A stretch of 64,000 nt of DNA from Polynucleobacter sp. 80A-SIGWE (GCF_018882295.1 NZ_JACVOR010000001.1:923130-987129), one strand, 5' to 3'; counted from the first letter of the stretch, positions 21,768-30,265 are shown. Made by a program: numbers and translations. Notes: generated from the letters alone by a model not told the origin.

Positions 21768-23264
21768 CTAGTTATTTGAATTTAATAGATTAATACGAGC
21801 GGCAGTGACAGCATCAATGTCTGCACTGGCAGCAATATCATCTTGATGGCTAGCGAGGGCTTTCTCAATCGGCTTTGCCAGAACTTTGCCGTATTCCACG
21901 CCAGGCTGATCAAAGCTATTGATATTCCACAGTGCGCCTAATGTAGCTGTACGGTTCTCATACAAAGCGAGTAGGGCACCAAGGTAGAAAGCATTGAGTT
22001 TTGGCAGCAACAAAAGATTGCTTGGGCGCTTACCTGGATAGACATCATTCGGATTGCTAGCAGTTTTGCCATTCGCTAATGCTTGCGCTTGTGCCAAGCA
22101 ATTAGAAAGCAGAATGCGGTGATGCGCTACAGCCTCAGGCCGATCACTCATGGGTTCACGTACAGCAATGAAATCAATCGGAATGATTTCTGTACCCTGG
22201 TGAAAGAGTTGGAAGTAAGAGTGCTGGGCATTGCTGCCTGCGCTACCAAAGACAACTGGTGAAGAGTGCTTTACTGGCTTGCCGTTGCGATCTACGCTCT
22301 TGCCATTACTTTCCATATCAAGCTGCTGTAACCACTTTGGAAACCAATCTAGAGCATCCGCATACGGAATGGCGGCATACGCTTTGATGTCATGTTTTTC
22401 TTGCTGATACAGCAAAGAGAGTGCCATGATGACGGGTAGATTTTCTTCTAGAGGCGCATTCTTAAAATGCAAATCCATGGCTTCGGCACCAGCAAGAAAC
22501 TGTTTGAATGTTTCAAAGCCATATTGCAAAGCAATCGGCAGGCCTACTGCTGACCAAACGGAGTAACGACCGCCGACCCAATCCCAGAAAGGAAAAATAT
22601 TGTCTTCGCTGACACCAAAGTCTTTGGCAGCAGGGATATTGGCAGTGACGGCATACAGGGCATGCTCAATTTGACTGTGAGTACAACCACTATCTTTAAG
22701 CCAAGCAACAACGGCTTTGGCATTCATGGAAGTTTCAAGAGTGGTGAATGACTTCGAGACCACAATCACACGAGTGCTGTGTGGTTGAGCGCGCGCCAAG
22801 ATGCGCGCTAACTCGGCAGTATCAATATTGGCTAAGAAATGCATACGCATGCCGCGGCTTTCAATGCCGGGAACATGGGCTAAGGCTTCAATAGCGAGAC
22901 GTGGACCAAAGTCTGAACCGCCGATACCAATATGAATGACGTCAGTTACACCAACCCATTTATTACACAAGGCATCAATGCGATGCCAAACTTCAGACAC
23001 AGCTGGCATGACATCTTGACCATCGATCAACACCGGCGTTTTGCTGAGATTGCGAAGTGCGGAATGGAGGGCGGGGCGATCTTCACTATTGTTGATGTGC
23101 TTGCCAGCAAACATATCCACAATGAATTGCTCTAAATGCGATTGACGTGCGCCGGCAAAGAGCTTTTTCCACTGGGCCACATCAATTCCTTGATAGGCGG
23201 TGTCCAGCACCATATCGAGGGCTGAATGAACACTTTGGTTAGCGAATTGGGCTTGCACAGACAT
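21768..23264 (-). CDS. pgi: Glucose-6-phosphate isomerase (498 aa)
   Basis: Cytoplasmic glycolytic isomerase of glucose 6-phosphate and fructose 6-phosphate. Both family signatures are visible: DWVGGRYSVWSAVGLP in the middle, and SFDQPGVEYGK near the C-terminus. The GIGGSDFGP sugar-phosphate-binding segment is near residue 115. The protein is somewhat shorter than the roughly 550-residue Escherichia coli enzyme but keeps both halves of the fold. It is the first gene of a minus-strand pair with the phosphohexomutase, so the pair links fructose 6-phosphate to hexose 1-phosphates. It is divergent from the FAD oxidoreductase across a 140-bp AT-rich gap that should hold both promoters. Confidence 0.95.
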   Translation of the reverse strand: MSVQAQFANQSVHSALDMVLDTAYQGIDVAQWKKLFAGARQSHLEQFIVDMFAGKHINNSEDRPALHSALRNLSKTPVLIDGQDVMPAVSEVWHRIDALCNKWVGVTDVIHIGIGGSDFGPRLAIEALAHVPGIESRGMRMHFLANIDTAELARILARAQPHSTRVIVVSKSFTTLETSMNAKAVVAWLKDSGCTHSQIEHALYAVTANIPAAKDFGVSEDNIFPFWDWVGGRYSVWSAVGLPIALQYGFETFKQFLAGAEAMDLHFKNAPLEENLPVIMALSLLYQQEKHDIKAYAAIPYADALDWFPKWLQQLDMESNGKSVDRNGKPVKHSSPVVFGSAGSNAQHSYFQLFHQGTEIIPIDFIAVREPMSDRPEAVAHHRILLSNCLAQAQALANGKTASNPNDVYPGKRPSNLLLLPKLNAFYLGALLALYENRTATLGALWNINSFDQPGVEYGKVLAKPIEKALASHQDDIAASADIDAVTAARINLLNSNN

Positions 23265-23404
23265 TGCTAGATTTTATCAATAAGGTCATCAAAATCCCCT
23301 TAAAACACTGAAAATGTTACGATTTCAGCAATATAAAGGCTTTAGCTGAGGCAAAAGTCATTACAAAATTGAGACATATCTGAAATCAGGTCAGGAAAAG
23401 CCGA

Positions 23405-24541
23405 ATGGAGCAGGTTGATTGCGTAGTAGTGGGCGCTGGAGTGGTTGGTTTGGCGGTTGCTCGCGAGATGGCATTACAAGGTCGGGAAACTATTTTGCTC
23501 GAGCGCGAGGATTCCTTTGGAACCATTAGTAGTGCTCGCAATAGTGAAGTCATTCATGCGGGAATTTATTACCCAAAGGATTCATTAAAAGCCAAACTCT
23601 GTGTAGAAGGTAATCGCCTCTTATATGAATACTGCCGCAGCCATCAAGTGAGTACACAGGCTTACGGCAAACTCATTGTGGCGACTGACACTAATCAGTT
23701 GGATGATCTTCAAGGTATTTTGTATAAAGCCCAAAATAATCAAGTCCCCGATATCAAGATGATTTCAGGGGCGCAGGCTAAAGCGATGGAGCCACAGTTG
23801 CAATGTGAAGCTGCAGTGCTTTCAAGTTCAACGGGAGTAGTGGATAGCCATGGATTAATGTTGTCACTGCTGGGCGGCTTTGAAGATGCGGGCGGTATGG
23901 TTGCCTATCAATCACCTCTACTTAGTGCAAAGCCGATCGGAACAAATGCTGAAGGTGGCTTTGAGCTCACCATTGGTGGTGCTGATGGCATGACGATTCA
24001 GACGAAGTTACTAATTAATTGTGCGGGACTGAGTGCTCCAGCACTGGCTCAAAAAATTGAAGGGCTTTCAAAAGACCTTATACCTAAAGCTTACTTTGCT
24101 AAAGGTAACTATTTTTCCTTGTCTGGCAAATCACCATTTAGCCATCTGATCTATCCAATCCCGGAGCCCGGCGGATTAGGGGTTCATCTGACTCTCGATA
24201 TGGGCGGACAGGCGAAGTTTGGTCCTGATGTGGAGTGGCTCGATATTGATGATGAAAGCCAGATTAATTACACGGTCGATCCTCAGCGGGGAGAGGGCTT
24301 TTATGCAGCAGTGAGGCAGTACTGGCCAGACCTAAAAGACGGTTCTTTGCAGGCTGATTACTCCGGTGTCAGGGCTAAAATCGTCCCGCCAAATGCGCCG
24401 GCAGGAGACTTTTACTTCGAAGGACCCCAGCAGCATCGGCTTCAAGGCCTATTTAACCTCTATGGCTTTGAGTCCCCAGGACTCACCTCTTGCTTGGCGA
24501 TTGCCCAGCATTTAGAGGGGCAAATCAAAAGTTCTTTATAA
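23405..24541 (+). CDS. lhgO: FAD-dependent oxidoreductase, L-2-hydroxyglutarate dehydrogenase (LhgO) type
   Basis: A DAO-superfamily flavoenzyme of 378 residues. The FAD-binding Rossmann motif VVVGAGVVGLA is at residues 7-17, followed by the acidic LLERE end of the second strand. The segment SSARNSEVIHAGIYYP at about 42-57 is characteristic of the LhgO/L2HGDH family, as is the C-terminal GLFNLYGFESPGLT region. The family oxidises L-2-hydroxyglutarate to 2-oxoglutarate and passes electrons to the respiratory chain at the inner membrane. A good ribosome site (AGGAAAA) precedes ATG 23405. The gene ends just before the tRNA-Ser. The exact substrate is a family-level inference; glycerol-3-phosphate-dehydrogenase-like relatives exist. 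Confidence 0.82.
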   Translation: MEQVDCVVVGAGVVGLAVAREMALQGRETILLEREDSFGTISSARNSEVIHAGIYYPKDSLKAKLCVEGNRLLYEYCRSHQVSTQAYGKLIVATDTNQLDDLQGILYKAQNNQVPDIKMISGAQAKAMEPQLQCEAAVLSSSTGVVDSHGLMLSLLGGFEDAGGMVAYQSPLLSAKPIGTNAEGGFELTIGGADGMTIQTKLLINCAGLSAPALAQKIEGLSKDLIPKAYFAKGNYFSLSGKSPFSHLIYPIPEPGGLGVHLTLDMGGQAKFGPDVEWLDIDDESQINYTVDPQRGEGFYAAVRQYWPDLKDGSLQADYSGVRAKIVPPNAPAGDFYFEGPQQHRLQGLFNLYGFESPGLTSCLAIAQHLEGQIKSSL

Positions 24542-24560
24542 TCTAGGACTCAAATCGCAA

Positions 24561-24650
24561 GGAAGAGTGGCAGAGCGGTTGAATGCACCAGTCTTGAAAA
24601 CTGGCGAGGATGAAAGTCCTCCGTGAGTTCGAATCTCACCTCTTCCGCCA
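24561..24650 (+). tRNA. tRNA-Ser (anticodon TGA), CCA encoded
   Basis: This 90-nt cloverleaf has acceptor arms GGAAGAG and CTCTTCC, followed by an encoded GCCA end. The anticodon stem CCAGT/ACTGG encloses loop CTTGAAA, giving anticodon TGA (reads UCA). A long variable arm (AGGATGAAAGTCCT region) is typical of class II tRNA-Ser, and GTTCGAATC forms the T loop. tRNA-Ser genes are classic integrase targets, and phage-like genes begin just downstream. This gene is therefore the probable left attachment site. Confidence 0.97.
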
Positions 24651-24661
24651 TACATGACAGC

Positions 24662-24692
24662 AGAGCCCCTATTTACGGGGCTCTTTGTTTTT
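24662..24692 (+). terminator. Rho-independent terminator of tRNA-Ser
   Basis: The 8-bp stem AGAGCCCC/GGGGCTCT has a 7-nt loop and a T-rich tail (TTTGTTTTT). It lies 11 bases after the tRNA and is well placed to end its transcript. Confidence 0.88.
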
Positions 24693-24700
24693 GGAGCTTT

Positions 24701-24723
24701 TCTACCCACCACTCTACCCACCA
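24701..24723 (+). repeat. Tandem 11-bp direct repeat downstream of tRNA-Ser
   Basis: TCTACCCACCA occurs at 24701-24711 and again at 24713-24723, separated by one base. It lies between the tRNA terminator and the first element gene. Integrase arm sites are often short direct repeats beside the core site, so this could be a remnant arm-type site. That role is inference only. Confidence 0.4.
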
Positions 24724-24747
24724 GCAAAACCGAGTCTCAATCCAGAT

Positions 24748-25065
24748 CTAGATAGATTGCTGTGGTCTTGATATCTCAGCGCAACGCTGGGTAAGGTATT
24801 CGTAGATATCAAAATTGGGTAGATTCTGAGTGCCACTAATGACCGGCACATCACCGTAGCTCAGAAAGGCATGCGCCAGCACTTCGGGTTCAATATAGCG
24901 ATTGATTGGTGCGCGCAGGAAGTCATCGACTACTTTTTTGCAAGCTTCAATAGCGTCACTTAGCTCTGAGAATTCCCCGGCGTGTACCCAAGGGTTTTGA
25001 GTATTCACTCCATAGTCACTGTAGACATCAACGCTAAATATTTTGGGTTGATTAATGCTACTCAT
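24748..25065 (-). CDS. Hypothetical protein, 105 aa
   Basis: I do not recognise this protein. It is a small, soluble, acidic product with no signal peptide or membrane segment and no clear catalytic motif. Translation has strong local support: AGGAG lies 7 bases before ATG 25065. It follows the AlpA-type gene on the same strand after a 60-bp gap, and it is the first gene inside the presumed element next to the tRNA, where an integrase would normally be expected. It is too short, and lacks the R-H-R-Y residues, to be an integrase. An accessory or control protein of the element is possible but unproven. Confidence 0.65.
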   Translation of the reverse strand: MSSINQPKIFSVDVYSDYGVNTQNPWVHAGEFSELSDAIEACKKVVDDFLRAPINRYIEPEVLAHAFLSYGDVPVISGTQNLPNFDIYEYLTQRCAEISRPQQSI

Positions 25066-25125
25066 AGTTATCTCCTGAAATTGATTTGCTAGGGCTCAAG
25101 ATTAACCTCAGGAGATAGCCATTTT

Positions 25126-25335
25126 TCAATTGGTGGATTGACCGCTCCTTTCCCGAATAAATGCCTGAACCTGTTCAATCGTCCAAAAAGACGACCTACC
25201 AATTTTGATCGGCTTTGGAAATTCACCTTTCTGCACCATGAGCCAAAACTTCGATTTAGAAACTGGCATCACCTTCAATATTTGAGGAATTCTCATCAAA
25301 GTAATAGGTGGGATTTGTGGGGTTGATTGACTCAT
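25126..25335 (-). CDS. AlpA/excisionase-type HTH regulator
   Basis: A protein of about 69 residues with the MerR-like winged-helix pattern of the AlpA family. It has LMRIPQIL, then VSKSKFWLMVQKGEFPKPIKIGR (positions about 24-46), then WTIEQVQAFIRER. Proteins of this family act as directionality factors or regulators of integrase genes in prophages and islands. Three ATG codons lie in a row at 25341, 25338 and 25335. The third is chosen because it has the best spacing from AAGGAG. The 36-codon ORF upstream ends 4 bp before the first of these ATG codons, so coupling is likely. It supports an integrated element starting at the tRNA. Confidence 0.85.
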   Translation of the reverse strand: MSQSTPQIPPITLMRIPQILKVMPVSKSKFWLMVQKGEFPKPIKIGRSSFWTIEQVQAFIRERSGQSTN

Positions 25336-25345
25336 CATCATCTCC

Positions 25346-25456
25346 TTAGCGGGCGCGTTTTACATTTTTGCGATAAGCCTGCAATGCCATCTTTGCAGAA
25401 CTCATTTTTGTGTATCCATACGAGCGATATAGGCTGTATAAGCGAATTGCCACCAT
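25346..25456 (-). CDS. Small basic peptide ORF (36 aa) upstream of alpA
   Basis: The short frame starts at ATG 25456, preceded by AGGAGA at a normal distance. It ends in TAA directly at the ribosome site of the alpA-type gene. The product is Arg/Lys/Tyr-rich (MVAIRLYSLYRSYGY start, NVKRAR end). The good ribosome site and tight coupling support translation. No function is recognised; it could be a leader peptide or a small nucleic-acid-binding protein. Confidence 0.5.
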   Translation of the reverse strand: MVAIRLYSLYRSYGYTKMSSAKMALQAYRKNVKRAR

Positions 25457-25886
25457 TAAATTTAATCTCCTATTGTGTTTTGTTATGAATCAATCTGTGT
25501 GCTGCTGAAGTGCAATGTAGTCAATGAAATTTTGGTGGTCAATCAAATGTCAATACCCACTTTGAAGACGCATATTAATTTTTGACTACAAAAAAATATT
25601 TATTCATAGAAGTGTCACAAGCCATATAAATAAATGGATACAGACTTGTCAGAACTTTCTGATAGCGCAAAGAGGTTGGTGGACACGCGTAGATCAATAA
25701 ACACTTCAGATAAAGAAAATCATTCTCACGAATATCTCAAATATGGATTACAGATAAATGATGAATAAATAAATTAAAGAAAAATTCAGAAAAAACGCGT
25801 TTGACGATACGCTTTCAGATTGTTAGATTCATCTCTTGCAAAAAATATTGCGCGCAAGAAAAAGAACTACACGGAGACAGATCGAG
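25457..25886. other. AT-rich control region between divergent element genes, with a weak 44-aa ORF
   Basis: This is the 430-bp gap between the leftward alpA group and the rightward replication/terminase group, where both promoters and any repressor operators should lie. A plus-strand frame of 44 codons runs from 25634 to 25768 and gives an acidic, Ser-rich peptide. It has no ribosome site and is doubtful. No tRNA, long inverted repeat or recognisable repressor gene was seen. Confidence 0.4.
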
Positions 25887-26819
25887 ATGAATTACTACGA
25901 GCATCACATTGGGGATTACGCAGAGGCGACTGCGCATCTTACATTTATAGAAGATGCAACCTACAGTCGCCTTATCAGAAAGTACTACGCCACAGAAAAA
26001 CCGCTACCTATCGAAATCAAGTTGGTACAAAGATTGATCAACGCACGATCAAAAGAAGAAAAAAATGCAGTTGTCTCCGTTCTCAATGAATTTTTTATCC
26101 TTACTGATGATGGCTGGAGACAAGAGCGCTGTGATCATGAAATAGCCCGCTTCAAAGACAAGCAACTCAAAGCCAGGCGGAGCGCAGAAGGTAGATGGCA
26201 ATCATTTCCATCAGATGAGCCTCAGCCAGAAATTAACCCAAATATTGGATGCGTTCGCAATGCGACCGCAGTGCGAACGCAATGCTCACCAGACACCAAA
26301 CACCAGTCACCAGTAACCAATCTCCATACACCAGGCAAACAAAACAATGGGGGTGAAAAGGAAAAAATTCCCCAAGGACCACCCATGCCCACAGACGAAG
26401 AAAAAGTTTTTCAGGAGCGCATCGAAAAATATAAAAGCTTTGCGGCCATGATCAGCAAAGAGGGTAGGGCTATAGCAGTTGATGACTACCGCATACGCGA
26501 CATCGTCAATCTCGGGGCAACGGAAGCCGAGGTAGCAGAGGCCATCGCCACAGCAAAGGAAACTCGCATGAAAGTCTCAAACCCAACCCCCATCAATGCT
26601 GGCTATGTCCTGGCAATACTCAAAGGGGCGCGCAAGAAGGCAGAGGCTGCCAACGTAGACGAAGACGCTTGGTGGAAAACCAATGAGGGCATAGACGCCA
26701 AAGGCAGGGAGTTGTCGATGAAGGCCCAGGGCTCTGAAAGCTACGAGAGCTTTAAAGCCCGAATTTTTGCCGAACTACGTAAACGCCAGGAATCGATGGA
26801 GAAGTCCAATGCAAGTTAA
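25887..26819 (+). CDS. DUF1376 (YdaU-type) phage replication-associated protein
   Basis: This protein of about 310 residues opens with MNYYEHHIGDYAEATAHL and continues with TYSRLIRKYYATEKPLP, the hallmark of DUF1376. That domain is common in prophage replication regions and resembles primosomal or replisome-loading proteins. After it come a Pro/Gln-rich linker (about 130-190) and a charged C-terminal helical region. ATG 25887 is preferred over an upstream ATG at 25836 because the DUF1376 domain begins exactly there and GGAGA precedes it. It overlaps the next gene by 11 bp and leads into the terminase genes, which suggests one rightward operon. Its exact role in phage replication is not known. 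Confidence 0.8.
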   Translation: MNYYEHHIGDYAEATAHLTFIEDATYSRLIRKYYATEKPLPIEIKLVQRLINARSKEEKNAVVSVLNEFFILTDDGWRQERCDHEIARFKDKQLKARRSAEGRWQSFPSDEPQPEINPNIGCVRNATAVRTQCSPDTKHQSPVTNLHTPGKQNNGGEKEKIPQGPPMPTDEEKVFQERIEKYKSFAAMISKEGRAIAVDDYRIRDIVNLGATEAEVAEAIATAKETRMKVSNPTPINAGYVLAILKGARKKAEAANVDEDAWWKTNEGIDAKGRELSMKAQGSESYESFKARIFAELRKRQESMEKSNAS

Positions 26820-27051
26820 TCACGCCATAGCCGGAGTCATTGATCGTCTAGACATGGAGGACTTCCCCATAGGATCAAAAGTGAAGACTCCTAGTGGGCG
26901 CATAGGCACCGTGGTAAAGCATCGCGGAGCCCAAAGCCGACATGACTTATTCCAAAGAATCATCATCGAGTTTGATGAACCCCTTGGAGACTCGGTAGCC
27001 TTGCAACCCCATCTTTTGAAGCTCATCAAAGAACCAACTGTCACCTCATGA
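26809..27051 (+). CDS. Small phage protein with SH3-like fold, 80 aa
   Basis: The core GSKVKTPSGRIGTVVKH, followed by RIIIEFDE and VALQPHLL, looks like a small SH3/KOW-like beta barrel. ATG 26809 is chosen because GGAGAAG lies upstream and the domain follows directly. The gene overlaps the DUF1376 gene at its 5' end and the terminase small-subunit gene at its 3' end (ATGA), so it is translationally coupled. A nucleic-acid or ribosome-binding role is possible from the fold, but no specific function is recognised. Confidence 0.7.
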   Translation: MQVNHAIAGVIDRLDMEDFPIGSKVKTPSGRIGTVVKHRGAQSRHDLFQRIIIEFDEPLGDSVALQPHLLKLIKEPTVTS

Positions 27052-27452
27052 TTGAAAACAATCAAAAGAAATCAAAGGGTGGAAAAAGACAGGGGGCTGG
27101 TCGCAAGACTGGCAGTCTAACTAAGCGTACTCGCCAAATTGCTGAAGCTGTTGCCACCCAAGGGATCACGCCACTAGAAGTCATGATGAAGGTAATGCAC
27201 CAGCTATACGAAGAAGCTGGCAATGTTCAAGAAGAGGAACTTGGCGACAAGACGTTAGCAAATGAAGCTCGCATAAAGCTTCTGAACATGGCTGCCACCG
27301 TAGGAAGGCACGCTGCACCTTACGTACATCCCCGCTTATCTGCCATTGAGCACACAGGTAAAGATGGCGCACCCCTACAAAGTGGAGTTCTGGTCGTGCC
27401 AAGCGCTATGAGCATAGATGAGTGGGAACAAGCCGCCCAAGCAAAACACTAG
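27048..27452 (+). CDS. Terminase small subunit-like protein
   Basis: A protein of 134 residues with a basic N-terminus carrying GGKRQGAGRKTGS, a pattern common in phage small terminase and terminase-adjacent DNA-binding proteins. A helical region follows that could mediate oligomerisation. Small subunits recognise the packaging site and hand DNA to the large subunit. The call rests mainly on this N-terminal motif and on the position 3 bp upstream of the large terminase gene. It starts by ATGA overlap with the preceding gene. Confidence 0.75.
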   Translation: MIENNQKKSKGGKRQGAGRKTGSLTKRTRQIAEAVATQGITPLEVMMKVMHQLYEEAGNVQEEELGDKTLANEARIKLLNMAATVGRHAAPYVHPRLSAIEHTGKDGAPLQSGVLVVPSAMSIDEWEQAAQAKH

Positions 27453-27455
27453 CCC

Positions 27456-28790
27456 ATGAAAACCATCTGGGCACCATTGCCCGGTAGCCAGACTTTGTTT
27501 CTGACTTGTCCTGTTTACGAGGTATTACTAGAAGGTACTAGGGGAGGGGGCAAGACCGATACCTTACTCATGAGCTATGCCCAACATGTAGGTAGAGGCT
27601 TTGGGGATCACTGGCGCGGCACACTCTTTCGCCTGACCTATCCACAATTGGCTGACGTAGTGGCAAAGAGCAAGCGCTGGTTCTATCAAATCTTTCCAGG
27701 AGCCAAATTCAATGAATCAGACTACGTATGGAAGTGGCCTACCGGAGAGATGTTGTACTTCCGTTATGGAGCCAACGAGGATGACTACTGGAACTATCAC
27801 GGCCATGAATACCCCTGGTTAGGATTTGAAGAGCTCACTAACTGGCGCAATCTGTCCTTCTACGAAGCCATGCATTCCACTTGCCGGTCATCACACCCCG
27901 GAATGCCAAGGATGGTACGAGCAACCTGCAATCCATTTGGAGTGGGGCATGCATCGGTAAAGGAGAGATTTCAGATTGGGGCAATACCAGCTGGTCAAAT
28001 CATTAGGCAAGAAGGCGCACTTCCAAGAGTGCGAATTCATTCAACCATTTATGAGAACACCCATCTCCTCAGAAACGATCCCAACTACCTCATGAGTCTA
28101 GAGTCGCTAAGCGATCCAAACAGGCGTAGAGCGTGGCTAGAGGGTGATTGGGATATCCACGTGGGAAGTTTCTTGGAAGGCGTATGGCAGCCCTCTAAAC
28201 ACGTTGTAGAACCCTTTGCCATTCCGCCAACATGGAAGGTATGGCGCTCTATGGATTGGGGTTATGCCAGGCCATACGCCGTTTATTGGTTTGCTTTATC
28301 GAATGACGGAGTCTATTACCTATGGAGAGAGCTCTATGGACATGGAGATAAAGAAAACACGGGCACAAGAGAAGATGCAACCGTAGTTGCAGACAAGATT
28401 AAGAAGATCGAGATACACGACCAACGTCTCGGATATGAATACCGCATGAACTTAGCTGACCCATCTATCTTTTCTAAGATAGGAGCAGAGAGGTCGATTG
28501 GGCAAATCTTCAGGGATAAGGGTGTGAAATGGACCGAAGCCTACAACGCCCCTAGAAGCAGAATAAACGGCGCTCAGGAAATCATTCGCCTACTCGCCGA
28601 AGATAGACTCAAGATCTTCTCAACTTGTAAGCATTGGTTAAGAACTATCCCTCAATTACCGCCAGATTCATTAAACCCCGAAGATGTAGATACCGATGCA
28701 GAAGATCATGCCTGGGATGCTACTAGGTATGGAGTGATGAAGGCCAGACGAATGCCTGAAATTGATTTACTCCAAGAACCGAGGGGGTAG
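27456..28790 (+). CDS. Phage terminase large subunit (444 aa)
   Basis: The DNA-packaging ATPase/nuclease. The Walker A loop GTRGGGKT is at residues 27-34 and a Walker B-like segment (YPWLGFEEL) is near 115-125. An RNase H-like nuclease half begins around SMDWGYARP (about 264) and ends with DAEDHAWDATRYG near the C-terminus, where acidic metal ligands are expected. Length is normal and the frame is intact. In comparable tailed phages the portal gene follows directly. Here the next phage gene (portal) is 28 kb away at 56859, so the packaging operon is interrupted. Confidence 0.93.
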   Translation: MKTIWAPLPGSQTLFLTCPVYEVLLEGTRGGGKTDTLLMSYAQHVGRGFGDHWRGTLFRLTYPQLADVVAKSKRWFYQIFPGAKFNESDYVWKWPTGEMLYFRYGANEDDYWNYHGHEYPWLGFEELTNWRNLSFYEAMHSTCRSSHPGMPRMVRATCNPFGVGHASVKERFQIGAIPAGQIIRQEGALPRVRIHSTIYENTHLLRNDPNYLMSLESLSDPNRRRAWLEGDWDIHVGSFLEGVWQPSKHVVEPFAIPPTWKVWRSMDWGYARPYAVYWFALSNDGVYYLWRELYGHGDKENTGTREDATVVADKIKKIEIHDQRLGYEYRMNLADPSIFSKIGAERSIGQIFRDKGVKWTEAYNAPRSRINGAQEIIRLLAEDRLKIFSTCKHWLRTIPQLPPDSLNPEDVDTDAEDHAWDATRYGVMKARRMPEIDLLQEPRG

Positions 28791-28938
28791 CAGTATTTCA
28801 TAGGCCTAAGAGGCAAAAAATGACTGTGCAATTGAATTTGCGATTGCACGTTGGCGCAATGTTCTGATCCCTAGGTGAATATTGAGTTTTTAAGTATTGG
28901 AGTAAATTGACGTATTGGACAGAAATATAGGGGTAGGT

Positions 28939-29775
28939 ATGGCCGAAAAGACATTTAAAGTTTTCTTTTACACCACGTCGTTTGGTTTGGATGGGGAAAC
29001 TCTAAGGACTACTTTTGATCAACTAAAAGGTTCTTTATCGCAGAATGGGCATTTACCACATCAAGATATCGAGGGGCATACATTTCAACTTAGGGATTTG
29101 CAGCATGACACCAGCAAGGGTGGCTGGAAGGGTGTTTTTGGGAGGCTAAGATCAGATGCTCCAAACGTAATTACAGCTGATGATATGGAAAATGCGTTGC
29201 CCTTGTCAGAAACGGATCTTTTGATTGAGAAAAGCCACTTCCTCTACAAGCCAAATGAAGATTTGTTAATTTGGCAATTTAATATGGACGTTGGATCTAT
29301 TAATAAATTTGCAGCCTATCTTGCCAACTTGCTTAATTCAGCTGTAGGGTTAAATATTATTGTGGATATACCAAACCTTCAGAAGGTGATGAATGGAGTT
29401 ATCAAGTACTACGAAATAAAGGTTGCCGCCCCAAAAGTTCCCCTATCGAAGATTCCGTCATATTCACAGGCTATATTTGATTTAATGAAAGATGCAGGTG
29501 CATCAAGTATTAAATATAGAATTTCTGCAGGAAGGGATACGCTTGCTGAAAAAGTAAAACGCACGATCAAAGATCTACTAAATGAATCAACAACTGAGGC
29601 TTTAAAGGTTGGCTTGGAAGGGGAGCAGGATCCAGTAGATTTGTTGGCTGACAAAATTTTTGCAAGAATTACAGTCGAGCTAAAAGGGCACTATCCTGAC
29701 CCTATCGATGTATTTAATTCACTAGATTTGGCCTTTTATAGCAACAAAGATCAGCTAAAAAAATTCATAGGGTGA
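28939..29775 (+). CDS. Cytoplasmic protein of a two-gene module, DUF6731-like
   Basis: A soluble protein of 278 residues with no signal or membrane segment. The pattern KVFFYTT near the start and PLSETDLLIEKSHFLYKP, WQFNMDVGSINKFAAYL in the middle recall the DUF6731-type family found in prophage and defence contexts; this is from memory and unverified. ATG 28939 is preferred over the upstream TTG 28915 because a GGGG-type ribosome site precedes it. It ends 3 bp before a small four-helix membrane protein gene, so the two are almost surely co-translated. A sensor or regulatory partner for the membrane protein is a reasonable guess. It lies right after the large terminase, a common position for phage accessory genes. 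Confidence 0.65.
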   Translation: MAEKTFKVFFYTTSFGLDGETLRTTFDQLKGSLSQNGHLPHQDIEGHTFQLRDLQHDTSKGGWKGVFGRLRSDAPNVITADDMENALPLSETDLLIEKSHFLYKPNEDLLIWQFNMDVGSINKFAAYLANLLNSAVGLNIIVDIPNLQKVMNGVIKYYEIKVAAPKVPLSKIPSYSQAIFDLMKDAGASSIKYRISAGRDTLAEKVKRTIKDLLNESTTEALKVGLEGEQDPVDLLADKIFARITVELKGHYPDPIDVFNSLDLAFYSNKDQLKKFIG

Positions 29776-29778
29776 AAT

Positions 29779-30201
29779 ATGTTTCTTAGACCAATAATGC
29801 TCGTAATTGTCTCAATTGTATTTTTTTCTGTCGCCTATCTACAGGGGTATGAGTTATTCAAAAACGGAACCGAGTTTTTTTCAGTAATCAGCACTTTTTG
29901 TCAGGTTAGCGCAACAATGATGGGCTTCATGCTTGCTGCCCTTGCAATACTTGCAAGCATTACTGATAAACCATTATTGGTGAAAATGAATCAACAAGGC
30001 CACTATAGTGATTTACTAACCCATTTGTTTGCTGCATCTTTTGTGTATTTCATCATTTTTGGAATGACTGCATATATGCTAATTACAGGGGAGTCAGCTA
30101 GCTTAGTTCGATTGTTAGTGTTGACGCTAATAGTTTCTGGGGGCGTTGCCACCATGCAAGTGGGCTATAAATTTTGGATTGTTCTAAAAAATTTGCGATA
30201 A
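29779..30201 (+). CDS. Four-helix membrane protein of the two-gene module
   Basis: A protein of 140 residues with four predicted membrane helices at about 4-22, 35-60, 82-103 and 107-128. A short polar loop between helices 2 and 3 holds ITDKPLLVKMNQQGHYSDLL. There is no cleavable signal. Small membrane proteins paired with a cytoplasmic partner are common as effectors in anti-phage or abortive-infection modules, but nothing here proves that role. The 3-bp spacing from the upstream gene implies coupled expression at matched levels. Confidence 0.65.
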   Translation: MFLRPIMLVIVSIVFFSVAYLQGYELFKNGTEFFSVISTFCQVSATMMGFMLAALAILASITDKPLLVKMNQQGHYSDLLTHLFAASFVYFIIFGMTAYMLITGESASLVRLLVLTLIVSGGVATMQVGYKFWIVLKNLR

Positions 30202-30265
30202 CTGTTTCGAATGCCGAAGTGAATAAGTAATTTCCAAAACCTCACTTCCCCACCCAATTCTTTGG

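Noticed and set aside
24536..24727. Minus-strand ORF of 63 codons across tRNA-Ser
   Set aside because: It is the antisense of the tRNA and its terminator; the GGRGEIRTHGG-type peptide is a known spurious product of tRNA-Ser genes.
28826..28849. 7-bp inverted repeat GTGCAAT/ATTGCAC after the terminase
   Set aside because: Short stem without a T-run; it may mark the cargo edge but is too weak to call a terminator.
30216..30248. GAAGTGA/TCACTTC inverted repeat between convergent genes
   Set aside because: The long 19-base loop and short stem make it a poor terminator candidate.
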